From positions 124,001 to 188,000 of the forward strand of contig NZ_JOAX01000007.1 of assembly GCF_000720485.1 (NCBI RefSeq): a DNA stretch of 64,000 nucleotides. The letters run 5' to 3'. Below are positions 1 through 8,807 of the stretch, piece by piece (position 1 is the first letter of the stretch; every line of letters starts with the position of its first letter). The translations under genes and the position numbers were made by a program. The notes below the pieces were generated by a model. It worked only from the letters and a program-made list of their open reading frames with translations, did no database searches and was not told where the DNA came from. The DNA is from Streptomyces ochraceiscleroticus (GTDB lineage Bacteria > Actinomycetota > Actinomycetes > Streptomycetales > Streptomycetaceae).

Positions 1-3000
1 CCCAGCACGGCGGCGACCAGCTCGCCGAAGCGCTCCGTGATCAGGTGGCGGCGGGCCTCCTCGCCCTCCGTCGCGTGGAAGGTGTCCAGGAAGGTGCCGC
101 GCACCTCGGTCGCCGGGGTGTCGGCGGCGGCCGCCGCCAGGTCGGCGACGAGCGGGGGCGGCGCGCTGTACCAGGCGGTGGCGGTCCGCCAGTCGGTCAC
201 GGTGGCGACGGCGAGCTGCGCCCGCTCCTGGCCGATGGTGCGCTCCAGTACGGCCATGCCGGCGGCGGGCGAGAGCGGGTTCATGCCGCGTGCCGTGCGG
301 TAGTGCTCCGCGAGGCCGCGCTCCTCGATCATGCCGGCGTCCCAGGGGCCCCAGCCCAGGCTGAGCGCGGGCAGGCCGCGGGATCTGCGGTGGTGGGCGA
401 GCGCGTCCAGGAAGGCGTTGCCGGCCGCGTAGTTGGTCTGTCCGGCGGTGGTCATCAGAGCCGCGATGGAGCCGAAGAGGACGAAGTGGTCGAGCGGTTC
501 GTCGCGCAGGTGGTGGTGGAGCAGCCAGCCGCCGGCCACCTTGGGGGCGTACGCGGCGTCGAATGCCGCCCGATCCATCCCCGGTACCAGGGCGTCCCTG
601 ACTTCCCCGGCGAGGTGGAACACGCCGCGGATGGGCGGCAGTTGACGACTTCTGCGGTCCGCCAGCCAGTCGGTCAGCGCCGTCTCGTCGGTGATGTCCA
701 GCGGGGCCGGGGCCGGTTGGGCGCCGAGCGCCTCCAGCTCCTTGAGGAAGGCGATCCGCTGCCCGGCGGGGGTTCCAGGGTCAATGCCGTGCCACTCCGT
801 ACGCTCGGGCAGCGGGGTGCGGCCCACCAGGATCAGCCGGCGGGCGCCGCGCTCCACAAGAGTGCGGCAGAGCACCTGGCCGAGCGCGCCGAACGCACCC
901 GTGACCAGATAGTCGGCATCGGGGCGCAGCCGCAGCGGCAGCGGGCGCGTGAGGCCGGCGGGCGGGCGGAGTCGGCTGGTGCGGCGCCGGCCGCCGCGCA
1001 GCGCGATCTCCTCGTCGCCGGTAGTGGCGAGCTCGCGCCGGAGCGCCTCGGCCTCCCCCTCGGCGGGCGCGGCCGGGAGATCGATCAACTTGCCGCGCTG
1101 CGCGGTGAGTTCCTGCTGCCACAGGACCCGCCCGAGGCCCCAGGCGGCGGCGCCCAGCGGTTCGACGGGGTCTCCGGCGGCCACGGCCTGGGTGCCACGG
1201 GTGACGATGTGCAGCCGCGCGCCGGGCTGCGCGTCCGGCAACAGCCGCGCGAGGTGGACCAGCGAGTACGCGCCGAGTCCTGTGCAGCGGTTCAGTTCCG
1301 TACGGGTGACTTCATCCAACGGCGGCAGGTCCAGGTTCCACATGTGGACGACGGCGTCGAAGGGCGCGTCGAGGTCGGCGAAGAGGCGGGTCAGGTCCTC
1401 GGGCGAGTCGGGCCGGACCGTGGATTCCTCCGGGCCGTGGGTGTAGCGCGTACCGGGCCGCACCAGGTGGCAGCGTCCGCCGCCGGCCCGCGTGAGCCCG
1501 GCCAGTTGCTCGGCGAGCGGGCCCGCGTCGGCGAGGATCAGCAGGTCACCGGGGCAATTCACGTTCTCCGGCAGGCTGTCGGCGTCGGTCCAGACGACCT
1601 CGGCCAGCCAGTTGTCGATCGTGCTGAGGCCGACCGAGGCCGCGGCGCGTTCGACGTCCGCCGCCCGGAAGCCGGCGATCCGGCCCAGTGGGGTGCCGTC
1701 CTCGGTGTACAGCGCGAGGTCGCCGGTGATCTCGTCGGCGTCCTGGCGGGTGAGCGTGGCGTGCACCCAGAACGGCCGGTCGCCGACCGGGTCGAGGCGT
1801 ACCTCGGCGATCGCGAGCGGCAGCCGGATGCCGCCGGACGCGCGGCCGTCCTCCGTCAGCAGGGTCGTCAGCAGGGCCTGGAAGGCTGCGTCGAGCAGGG
1901 CCGGGTGGCATTGGCTGTCCGCCGCTCCAGTGAGCCCGGCCGGCGGCCGGATACGGGCCAGCGCCTCACCGGGCCCGGTCCAGACCTCCTCGATGCCCTG
2001 GAACGCCGGGCCGTACTCGTATCCCTGCCCGGCCAGCGCCGCGTACGTTTCGGGGCCGGAGAGCCGGCGGCGGGTGCGGGAGCGGATCGTGTCCGGGTCG
2101 AGCGCGGGACCGGGCGCGCGGCGCTGGCCTGCACGGACCACGCCGGTGGCGTGCACGGCGGGGTCGGTGGCGCCCGTCGCGACGGTGAAGTCCGCGCCGT
2201 CCGGGTCGAAGGAGAGCTGGACCGCCGTCGGCTGCGCGTCGTCGAGGAAGAGCGCCTTGGCCAGCCGGATGTCGGCCAGCACCGCCGGGCCGCCGCCGGT
2301 CAGCGCCCGTACCGCCTGGGCCGCCATCTCCAGATAGCCCGCTGCGGGGAAGACCACGTTTCCCTGGATGCGGTGGTCCGCCAGGTACGGCAGCTGTTCG
2401 GTGTCGAGCCGGACCTCCCAGGTGGGCCGGGTGTGTGCGGTGCGGCGGCCCAGCAGCGGGTGGTCGAGGCGGCCGAGCCGGAGCTGCGCGATGCCCTCGG
2501 GCTCGGACCAGTACCGTTCCTCCCGCCAGGGGTAGCGGGGCAGCGGGACCACCCGGCCGCCCGGCTGGAGACCTTCCCAGTCCAACTCAACGCCCAGCGT
2601 GTGCAGTTCGGCGAGTGTGCGGTGGAACCGTTCGACCTCGTCCTCCCGGCGGTGCATCGAGGCCAGCGTCCGGCCTTCGGTGCCCGTGGCCTCCAGGCAC
2701 TCCGCGATCGAGTGGCCGAGCACCGGGTGCGGCCCGACCTCCAGGAAGAGGCGGTGGCCGTCCTCGGCCAGCCGGTCGACGGCCGACCGGAAGCGGACCG
2801 GCTCACGGACGTTCTCCCACCAGTACGCGGCGTCCGGCGCGTCGCCGGGGGTGGGGTCCTGGCGGGCCGTCAGATACAGCGGTACCTCCGGCGGGCGCGG
2901 CTTCAGGTCACCCAGTCCCAGCAGCAGCTCCTCCCTGATCGGGTCCATGCGCACGCTGTGGTACGGGATGTCGACCGCCAGGAAACGGGCGAAGATCCCC

Positions 3001-5177
3001 TCCCCTTCGAGGTCGGTGGCGAGGGCACGGAGCGCGTCCGCATCCCCGGAAAGGGTCACGCCGTGGGGGCTGTTGACCGCTGCGACCGACACCCGGTCGC
3101 GCAGCGCGCGAACGCGGCGCGCCGCCTCGGCCTCGGTCAGCCCGACGGCCAGCATCGTGCCGGTGCCGGCCAGCCGGTGCTGGAGACGGCTGCGGTGCAG
3201 GATCACCGATACGGCCTCCGGGAGGGTGTGCACCCCGGCTTCGTAGCACGCGGCGACCTCGCCGGTGCTGTGGCCGACCACGGCGTCGGGCCGGAGCCCG
3301 TGGCTGCGCCAGAGTGCGGCGAGGCCGGTCTGGAGCGCGAAGTTGGCGGGCTGCGCGAGCCAGGTCTCGCCCATCCTCGACGTGGCCTCGTCCCTGGCGA
3401 GCTCGTCCAGCAGGGACCAGCCGGCCTGGGCCCGGATCTCGCGGTCGCACGCCTCGACGGCCGCGCGGTACACCGGTTCGGCCGCCAGCAGCTTGCGGCC
3501 CATTCCCCACCACTGCGGTCCCATGCCGGTGAACACCCAGGCCGCTCCCCGGTGTTGGCGCTCGCGGCAGTGGCCCGTGACGACACGCGGGTGCTGCTCG
3601 TCGCGTTCGTACGCGGCCAGCGCCTCGTCCAGCGAGTCGGGGGCCGCTGGGGAGTAGACCACCGCGAGCCGGTGCGCGTGGTGTTCGCGGCGGTGGGCGA
3701 GGGTGTGGCCGAGGTCGGCGAGGGCGGGCGGCGTGCCGTGCGCGCCGGAGAGCTCGGCGCGGAGGCCGGTGGCGAGTGCGCGCAGCCCCTCCGGGTGACG
3801 GGCGCTCAGCGGCAGGATCGTGTGATGGCGCTGCGGTGATTCGGACCGGGAGGGTGCCTCGGGCTCCGGTGCCTCTTCCAGCAGTACGTGGGCGTTGGTG
3901 CCGCCGAAGCCGAAGGAGTTGACGCCCGCCCGGGCGGGCCCGTCGTGCGCGGGCCAGTCGACCAGCCGGTCCGGGATCTCGAAGGGCAGCGCCGCCGTGT
4001 CGAGGGCCGGATTGAGCCGCTCCAGGTTGAGATGCGGTGGGATCTTCCCGTGCTTGAGGGCGAGCACCGTTTTGATGAGTCCCGCGATGCCGGCGGCGGC
4101 CTCGGTGTGCCCGATGTTGGTCTTGACCGAGCCCACGTAGCAGGGGGCGCCGGGCGGGCGCCCCGCGGACAGGACACGGCCGAGCGCCCGGGCCTCGATC
4201 GGGTCGCCGACGGGGGTGGAGGTGCCGTGCGCCTCGATGTACTGCAGGCTGCCGGGCGCGACGCCCGCCTCGGCGCACACCTTCCGTACGAGGTCCACCT
4301 GGGCGTCCTCGCTCGGCACGGTGATGCCGTTGGTCCGGCCGTCCTGGTTCACCCCGCTGCCGAGCACCACGGCGTGCACCGGGTCGCCGTCGCGCACGGC
4401 GTCGGCCAGCCGTTTCAGTGCCACGACGGCGACGCCCTCGGCGCGTACGTAGCCGTCGGCCGACGCGTCGAAGGCGCGCGACCGGCCGTCGACGGAGAGG
4501 AAGCCGCCCTTGGTCTCGGCGACGGTGAAGTGCGGCGCGCAGTGCAGCAGCGTGCCGCCGGCCAGCGCGAGGTCGGTCTCGCCGCGCAGCAGGCTCTGCC
4601 GGGCGAGGTGCAGGGCGACGAGGGAGGAGCTGCAGGCGGTGTCGAGGGAGACACTGGGGCCGCGGAAGTCGAAGGCGTGCGAGACGCGGTTCGACACCAT
4701 CGTCATCATGGTGCCGGTCGTGGTGTGTGCCGTAAGGAAGTCCAGGTCGGCGTAGTGGAGGATGTTGTAGTCCATCGTGAAAGCGCCGATGAACACGCCG
4801 ATGTCGCGACCCGCCAGGCCGCCCGGGCGCTGCCCGCCGTCCTCCAGGGCCTCCCAGGAGACCTCCAGGAGCTTGCGCTGCTGCGGGTCGAGGTGGGTGG
4901 CCTCGCGCGGGCTGATGCCGAAGAACGCCGGGTCGAATGCGTCGAAGCCGTCGATGTACCCGCCGCGTCCGCCGACCAGCCGCCCGGGCTTGGCCCGGTC
5001 CCGGGTGCCCAGGGTAGTGACGTCGTACCGGTCGGCCGGGGTCGGGACGATGCAGTCCCGGCCCTCGGCCAGGTTTCGCCAGAACGCCCGGTGGTCGTTG
5101 GCATGGCCGGGCAGGCGGCAGCCGATGCCGATGATGGCGATCCGGTCACGAAGGGCGGAATCAGGCGCTTGACTCAT
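1..5177 (-). CDS. Type I modular polyketide synthase, KS-AT-DH-KR (3' end outside window)
   Basis: This is a multidomain polyketide synthase of at least 1,725 residues, running off the left edge. The ketosynthase (about 10-430) has DTACSSS with active Cys182. The acyltransferase (about 540-850) has GHSTGE with Ser637. The dehydratase (about 910-1200) has HxxxGxxxxP with His935 and HPALLDAAFQ with Asp1096. A ketoreductase pair of subdomains (about 1210-1680) has TGAFGALG and QTNYAAGN with Tyr1583. No enoylreductase lies between DH and KR, and the carrier domain must be beyond the edge. The protein starts directly at the KS without a docking helix, so it may be an iterative or first module. The AT tetrapeptide at the HAFH/YASH position reads IPYH, so the extender unit cannot be predicted. 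The start ATG lies 118 bp downstream of the Fes-domain gene, probably in the same operon. Confidence 0.93.
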   Translation of the reverse strand, partial: MSQAPDSALRDRIAIIGIGCRLPGHANDHRAFWRNLAEGRDCIVPTPADRYDVTTLGTRDRAKPGRLVGGRGGYIDGFDAFDPAFFGISPREATHLDPQQRKLLEVSWEALEDGGQRPGGLAGRDIGVFIGAFTMDYNILHYADLDFLTAHTTTGTMMTMVSNRVSHAFDFRGPSVSLDTACSSSLVALHLARQSLLRGETDLALAGGTLLHCAPHFTVAETKGGFLSVDGRSRAFDASADGYVRAEGVAVVALKRLADAVRDGDPVHAVVLGSGVNQDGRTNGITVPSEDAQVDLVRKVCAEAGVAPGSLQYIEAHGTSTPVGDPIEARALGRVLSAGRPPGAPCYVGSVKTNIGHTEAAAGIAGLIKTVLALKHGKIPPHLNLERLNPALDTAALPFEIPDRLVDWPAHDGPARAGVNSFGFGGTNAHVLLEEAPEPEAPSRSESPQRHHTILPLSARHPEGLRALATGLRAELSGAHGTPPALADLGHTLAHRREHHAHRLAVVYSPAAPDSLDEALAAYERDEQHPRVVTGHCRERQHRGAAWVFTGMGPQWWGMGRKLLAAEPVYRAAVEACDREIRAQAGWSLLDELARDEATSRMGETWLAQPANFALQTGLAALWRSHGLRPDAVVGHSTGEVAACYEAGVHTLPEAVSVILHRSRLQHRLAGTGTMLAVGLTEAEAARRVRALRDRVSVAAVNSPHGVTLSGDADALRALATDLEGEGIFARFLAVDIPYHSVRMDPIREELLLGLGDLKPRPPEVPLYLTARQDPTPGDAPDAAYWWENVREPVRFRSAVDRLAEDGHRLFLEVGPHPVLGHSIAECLEATGTEGRTLASMHRREDEVERFHRTLAELHTLGVELDWEGLQPGGRVVPLPRYPWREERYWSEPEGIAQLRLGRLDHPLLGRRTAHTRPTWEVRLDTEQLPYLADHRIQGNVVFPAAGYLEMAAQAVRALTGGGPAVLADIRLAKALFLDDAQPTAVQLSFDPDGADFTVATGATDPAVHATGVVRAGQRRAPGPALDPDTIRSRTRRRLSGPETYAALAGQGYEYGPAFQGIEEVWTGPGEALARIRPPAGLTGAADSQCHPALLDAAFQALLTTLLTEDGRASGGIRLPLAIAEVRLDPVGDRPFWVHATLTRQDADEITGDLALYTEDGTPLGRIAGFRAADVERAAASVGLSTIDNWLAEVVWTDADSLPENVNCPGDLLILADAGPLAEQLAGLTRAGGGRCHLVRPGTRYTHGPEESTVRPDSPEDLTRLFADLDAPFDAVVHMWNLDLPPLDEVTRTELNRCTGLGAYSLVHLARLLPDAQPGARLHIVTRGTQAVAAGDPVEPLGAAAWGLGRVLWQQELTAQRGKLIDLPAAPAEGEAEALRRELATTGDEEIALRGGRRRTSRLRPPAGLTRPLPLRLRPDADYLVTGAFGALGQVLCRTLVERGARRLILVGRTPLPERTEWHGIDPGTPAGQRIAFLKELEALGAQPAPAPLDITDETALTDWLADRRSRQLPPIRGVFHLAGEVRDALVPGMDRAAFDAAYAPKVAGGWLLHHHLRDEPLDHFVLFGSIAALMTTAGQTNYAAGNAFLDALAHHRRSRGLPALSLGWGPWDAGMIEERGLAEHYRTARGMNPLSPAAGMAVLERTIGQERAQLAVATVTDWRTATAWYSAPPPLVADLAAAAADTPATEVRGTFLDTFHATEGEEARRHLITERFGELVAAVL

Positions 5178-5295
5178 AAGTGCACAATAAGGCGCACATA
5201 CCGCACATTCCGGCACTCCGCCTGACGACACGTCAGGTCAGCTTGTCGGACAGTCGGACTGTCGACCCGACGAAGCCCGCCCGTGCCGCGCGGGA

Positions 5296-5838
5296 CTACC
5301 CGGCGGCAGCCGGAACGGCATACACGGAGCCGTCCGAGTCACTCCAAGTAACCGCATCCGGGTGGGAGTTGAGCGGGTCGGCCGCGGCATACACGCACAG
5401 TGCACGCAGACGCTGCCGCAGGCGGCCGGGGTCGGCGGGCGGGCCGCCCGGCGAGATGTCCGCGGCGAGCCGGTACGCGCCACCGCTGCCGGCGGGCAGC
5501 AGGTACGTCAGGTGCCAGACATCCGTGCCCGGCAGCCGGTCCAGCAGCGCGGAGGTGAGGTCGCCGGGGTCGGTGAGGCCGTCGGCCAGCAGCAGCACCT
5601 GGCAGGTGGCGCGGTGGCCGCGCCAGAGGAACGTGACCGCGTACCGCCCGGGACTTCCGGCGGCCTGTTCGACGAGGGGCGCGCCACGCCGTTCGACCTC
5701 CGCCCAGAAGTCCGCGATCAGGGCCGGGCGTTGGGCATCGGCGGCGGTGGCGAGCCGGGCGGCGAGGCGCTCGACACACAGGCCGGCCGTGCGCGATGGC
5801 CGCGAGTCCCGCACGCCGGGACCGTCAAGGACGTACAT
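5296..5838 (-). CDS. Stand-alone enterochelin esterase N-terminal (DUF3327-like) domain protein
   Basis: This 180-residue protein matches the N-terminal domain of Fes-type enterochelin/ferri-siderophore esterases. FWAEVERRGAPLVE (about 44-57) and VTFLWRG (about 68-74) are the family's recognisable blocks. The usual C-terminal alpha/beta-hydrolase esterase domain is absent: the frame stops after a short tail, so the protein has no visible catalytic nucleophile. It is the first reverse-strand gene after an iron box and precedes the PKS by 118 bp. The context suggests an iron-regulated operon in which the domain may bind a siderophore-like product. Alternatively it is a truncated esterase that was retained. 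Family assignment is fairly secure; role is inferred. Confidence 0.72.
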   Translation of the reverse strand: MYVLDGPGVRDSRPSRTAGLCVERLAARLATAADAQRPALIADFWAEVERRGAPLVEQAAGSPGRYAVTFLWRGHRATCQVLLLADGLTDPGDLTSALLDRLPGTDVWHLTYLLPAGSGGAYRLAADISPGGPPADPGRLRQRLRALCVYAAADPLNSHPDAVTWSDSDGSVYAVPAAAG

Positions 5839-5898
5839 CTCTCCCGCTTTCCTGGGCAGCGCGGACCGCTGGAGCCACGCGCCGCAGACAAGTGTAAC

Positions 5899-5917
5899 TT
5901 AGGTAAGGCTAACCTAA
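5899..5917. promoter_or_regulatory. Iron box (DmdR/DtxR-type operator)
   Basis: The 19-bp near-palindrome TTAGGTAAGGCTAACCTAA matches the Streptomyces iron-box consensus of the TTAGGTTAGGCTAACCTAA type, differing mainly at one position of the left arm. It lies 61 bp upstream of the reverse-strand Fes-domain gene and about 50 bp upstream of the forward riboswitch, so it most likely represses the reverse operon (Fes domain plus PKS) when iron is plentiful. Confidence 0.85.
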
Positions 5918-5964
5918 TACAGACCTAGGGGGATGGCACGGGAACGGCGGCAGGGCATAGCCTG

Positions 5965-6165
5965 GCCCGTGCAGCTGGTTCGCCCTGTCCGCCAGGCAGG
6001 CGCGTCGTAAGAGGGAACCCGGTGGGAATCCGGGACTGCCCCGCAGCGGTGAGCGGGAACGACCGCCGTCATACGCACTGGACCGACCGGGTCCGGGAAG
6101 CGACGGCCAGTAGGTGTCTGCCTTGGGCGGACGTGCTCGTGAGTCCGAAGACCTGCCCGTTGCCC
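5965..6165 (+). promoter_or_regulatory. Cobalamin (AdoCbl/B12) riboswitch
   Basis: The conserved core is visible: GGGAACCCGGTG followed by GGAATCCGGGACTGCCCCGC and AGCGGTGAG near 6013-6053. The closing B12-box-like segment AGTCCGAAGACCTGCC lies near 6142-6157. It sits in the 5' leader of metE, about 160 bases before the start codon. By analogy with known Streptomyces and mycobacterial metE leaders it should shut off the B12-independent enzyme when cobalamin is available. Confidence 0.9.
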
Positions 6166-6322
6166 GCACGCGACCTGTCGTGTGCGGCCTCCCGGTGACC
6201 TCGAGGGCGGGTCGGCGTACAGCAGGGACGCGGCATACGAGCGGCCCCTCCGCTGTGCACTCCCTTCGCGCTCTCGTGCCCGTCGCCGGGCATTCGGAGA
6301 CACGCTCGCGAAGGAGAGCAAC

Positions 6323-8653
6323 GTGACCAGCAAGAACACCGCCACGGCCGTACGGGCCACCGTGTACGGCTATCCCCGGCAGGGGCCGGACCGGGAACTG
6401 AAGAAGGCGGTCGAGGGGTACTGGAAGGGCCGCGTCACCGCCGACGCGCTCCGTGAGACCGCAGCCGACCTGCGCCGCTCCGTCTGGCGGGAGCTGACCG
6501 AGGCGGGCCTTGACGAGGTGCCGACCGGCGACTTCTCGTACTACGACCATGTGCTGGACACCAGCGTCATGGTCGGCGCGATCCCCCGCCGGCACCGCGC
6601 CGCTGTCGAAACGGACGCCCTGGACGGGTACTTCGCCATGGCCCGCGGCACGCAGGACGCGGCGCCGCTGGAGATGACCAAGTGGTTCGACACCAACTAC
6701 CACTACCTGGTGCCGGAACTGGGCCCCGACACCGTCTTCGCCGCCGACTCCCGCAAGCAGGTCACCGAGCTGAGTGAGGCCCGCGCGCTCGGCCACACCG
6801 CACGCCCCGTCCTGGTCGGCCCGGTCACCTACCTTCTGCTGGCCAAGCCGGCCCCCGGCGTGGACCCCGGCTTCGAGCCGCTCACCCTGCTCGACCGGCT
6901 GCTGCCCGTGTACGCGGAGGTCCTCGCCGATCTGCAGGCCGCCGGCGCCGAGTGGATCCAGCTCGACGAGCCGGCCCTCGTGCAGGACCGCACCCCGGCC
7001 GAACTGAACGCGGCGGCCCGCGCATACCGCGATCTCGGCGCCCTGACCGACCGCCCGCAGCTCCTCGTCGCGACCTACTTCGGCCGCCTCGGCGAGGCCC
7101 TGCCGGTACTGGCCAAGGCCCCCGTCGAGGGCCTGGCGATGGACTTCACCGAAGCGGCGGCCGCCAATCTGGACGATCTCGCGGCGGCCGGCGGCCTGCC
7201 CGGAAAGCGCCTGGTCGCGGGCGTCGTCAACGGCCGCAACATCTGGATCGACAACCACGAGAAGTCGCTCGCCACCCTCGGCACCCTCCTGGGCCTCGCC
7301 GACCGGGTCGACGTGGCGGCTTCCTGCTCGCTGCTGCACGTCCCGCTGGACGCGGCCGCCGAGCGCGACATCGACCCGCAGATCGGCCGCTGGCTGGCCT
7401 TCGCCCGGCAGAAGACCGCCGAGCTCGTCACCCTGGCCCGCGGGCTGACGCACGGCACCGGCATCATCGCCGCCGAACTCGCCGCCAACCGCGCCGACCT
7501 CGCCTCCCGTACCGGCGCTGCGCTCACCCACGACCCGGCCGTCCGGGCCCGCGCCGCGGCCGTCACCGCCGCCGACTGCCGGCGCTCCCAGCCGTATCCC
7601 GAGCGGTCCGCCGCGCAGCGCGCCCACCTCGGCCTGCCGCCGCTGCCCACGACCACCATCGGCTCCTTCCCGCAGACGGCCGCGCTGCGCACGGCACGTG
7701 CCGATCTGCGCGCCGGGCGGATCGACGAGGCCGCGTACGAGGAGCGCATCGCGGCGGAGATCCGCGAGGTCGTCGGCTACCAGGAGAAGGCCGGACTCGA
7801 CGTCCTGGTGCACGGCGAGGCGGAACGCAACGACATGGTGCAGCACTTCGCCGAGCGGCTGACCGGCTACCTCGCCACCCGGCACGGCTGGGTCCAGTCC
7901 TACGGCACCCGCTACGTCCGCCCTCCGGTGCTGGCCGGCGACGTCTCGCGCCCGGAGCCGATGACGGTGCGCTGGACCCGGTACGCGCAGTCGCTCACCG
8001 GACGGCCGGTCAAGGGCATGCTCACCGGCCCGGTCACGATGCTCGCGTGGTCCTTTGTCCGCGACGACCAGCCGCTCGCCGACACCGCGCGCCAGGTCGC
8101 GCTGGCGCTGCGCGACGAGGTGGCCGACCTGGAGGCGGCGGGCACGGCGGTCATCCAGGTGGACGAGCCGGCGCTGCGCGAGACGCTCCCGCTGCGCGCC
8201 GCCGACCACGCGGCGTACCTGGCCTGGGCCACCGAGGCGTTCCGGCTCGCCACCGGCGGCGTGCGGCCCGACACCCAGATCCATACGCACATGTGTTACG
8301 CGGAGTTCGGCGACATCCTGCCGGCCATCGACGACCTCGACGCCGATGTGATCAGCCTGGAGGCGGCCCGTTCCCACATGCGGGTGGCCGGCGAGCTGGC
8401 CGCCGCGGGGTATCCGCGCGAGGTCGGCCCGGGTGTCTACGACATCCACTCGCCGCGCGTCCCGGACCCCGACGAGATCGAGGCCCTGATCCGCGCGGCG
8501 CTGACGGCCGTTCCCGCCGAGCGGCTGTGGGTCAACCCCGACTGCGGCCTGAAGACGAGGGGCTGGCCGGAGACCTGTACGTCACTGGAGCACCTGGTCG
8601 CGGCGGCCCACCGCGTCCGCCGGACGGTCCTGACGCGGAGGGACACTCCCTGA
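6323..8653 (+). CDS. metE: Cobalamin-independent methionine synthase
   Basis: This 776-residue protein has the length and two-barrel layout of MetE (5-methyltetrahydropteroyltriglutamate-homocysteine methyltransferase), which makes methionine from homocysteine without B12. The N-terminal half has [17 protein letters not shown]. The C-terminal catalytic half has [47 protein letters not shown] and [12 protein letters not shown], which supply the zinc-binding His, Cys, Glu and Cys. The GTG start is preceded by AAGGAG at a good distance; an upstream in-frame extension crosses the leader and is rejected. The cobalamin riboswitch in the leader agrees with the identity. Confidence 0.97.
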   Translation: MTSKNTATAVRATVYGYPRQGPDRELKKAVEGYWKGRVTADALRETAADLRRSVWRELTEAGLDEVPTGDFSYYDHVLDTSVMVGAIPRRHRAAVETDALDGYFAMARGTQDAAPLEMTKWFDTNYHYLVPELGPDTVFAADSRKQVTELSEARALGHTARPVLVGPVTYLLLAKPAPGVDPGFEPLTLLDRLLPVYAEVLADLQAAGAEWIQLDEPALVQDRTPAELNAAARAYRDLGALTDRPQLLVATYFGRLGEALPVLAKAPVEGLAMDFTEAAAANLDDLAAAGGLPGKRLVAGVVNGRNIWIDNHEKSLATLGTLLGLADRVDVAASCSLLHVPLDAAAERDIDPQIGRWLAFARQKTAELVTLARGLTHGTGIIAAELAANRADLASRTGAALTHDPAVRARAAAVTAADCRRSQPYPERSAAQRAHLGLPPLPTTTIGSFPQTAALRTARADLRAGRIDEAAYEERIAAEIREVVGYQEKAGLDVLVHGEAERNDMVQHFAERLTGYLATRHGWVQSYGTRYVRPPVLAGDVSRPEPMTVRWTRYAQSLTGRPVKGMLTGPVTMLAWSFVRDDQPLADTARQVALALRDEVADLEAAGTAVIQVDEPALRETLPLRAADHAAYLAWATEAFRLATGGVRPDTQIHTHMCYAEFGDILPAIDDLDADVISLEAARSHMRVAGELAAAGYPREVGPGVYDIHSPRVPDPDEIEALIRAALTAVPAERLWVNPDCGLKTRGWPETCTSLEHLVAAAHRVRRTVLTRRDTP

Positions 8654-8807
8654 CTCTTCGCTGACTCGTCCTGACTTTTCGCTGGCTCTCCCTGATGCTC
8701 GCCGCCGTTGGCATTCGCCGGAACACCGACCTCGGTACCGGGGCGTGACTCGTGGGATGCTGGGGCGGGTCCTTGGATCATGGCGAGCATCGGGAGAGTA
8801 CGGCAGC

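Noticed and set aside
45..3839. Forward open frame of 1,264 codons
   Set aside because: It is the antisense of the PKS. Its translation is Gly/Arg/Val-rich without domains, while the reverse frame has all KS, AT, DH and KR motifs.
5909..8449. Reverse open frame of 846 codons
   Set aside because: It is antisense to metE and its riboswitch; the forward frame is an unmistakable MetE.
8640..8700. Repeated CTGACT/CGCTGACTC-like words after metE
   Set aside because: The short imperfect repeats lack dyad structure and do not form a convincing terminator or operator.
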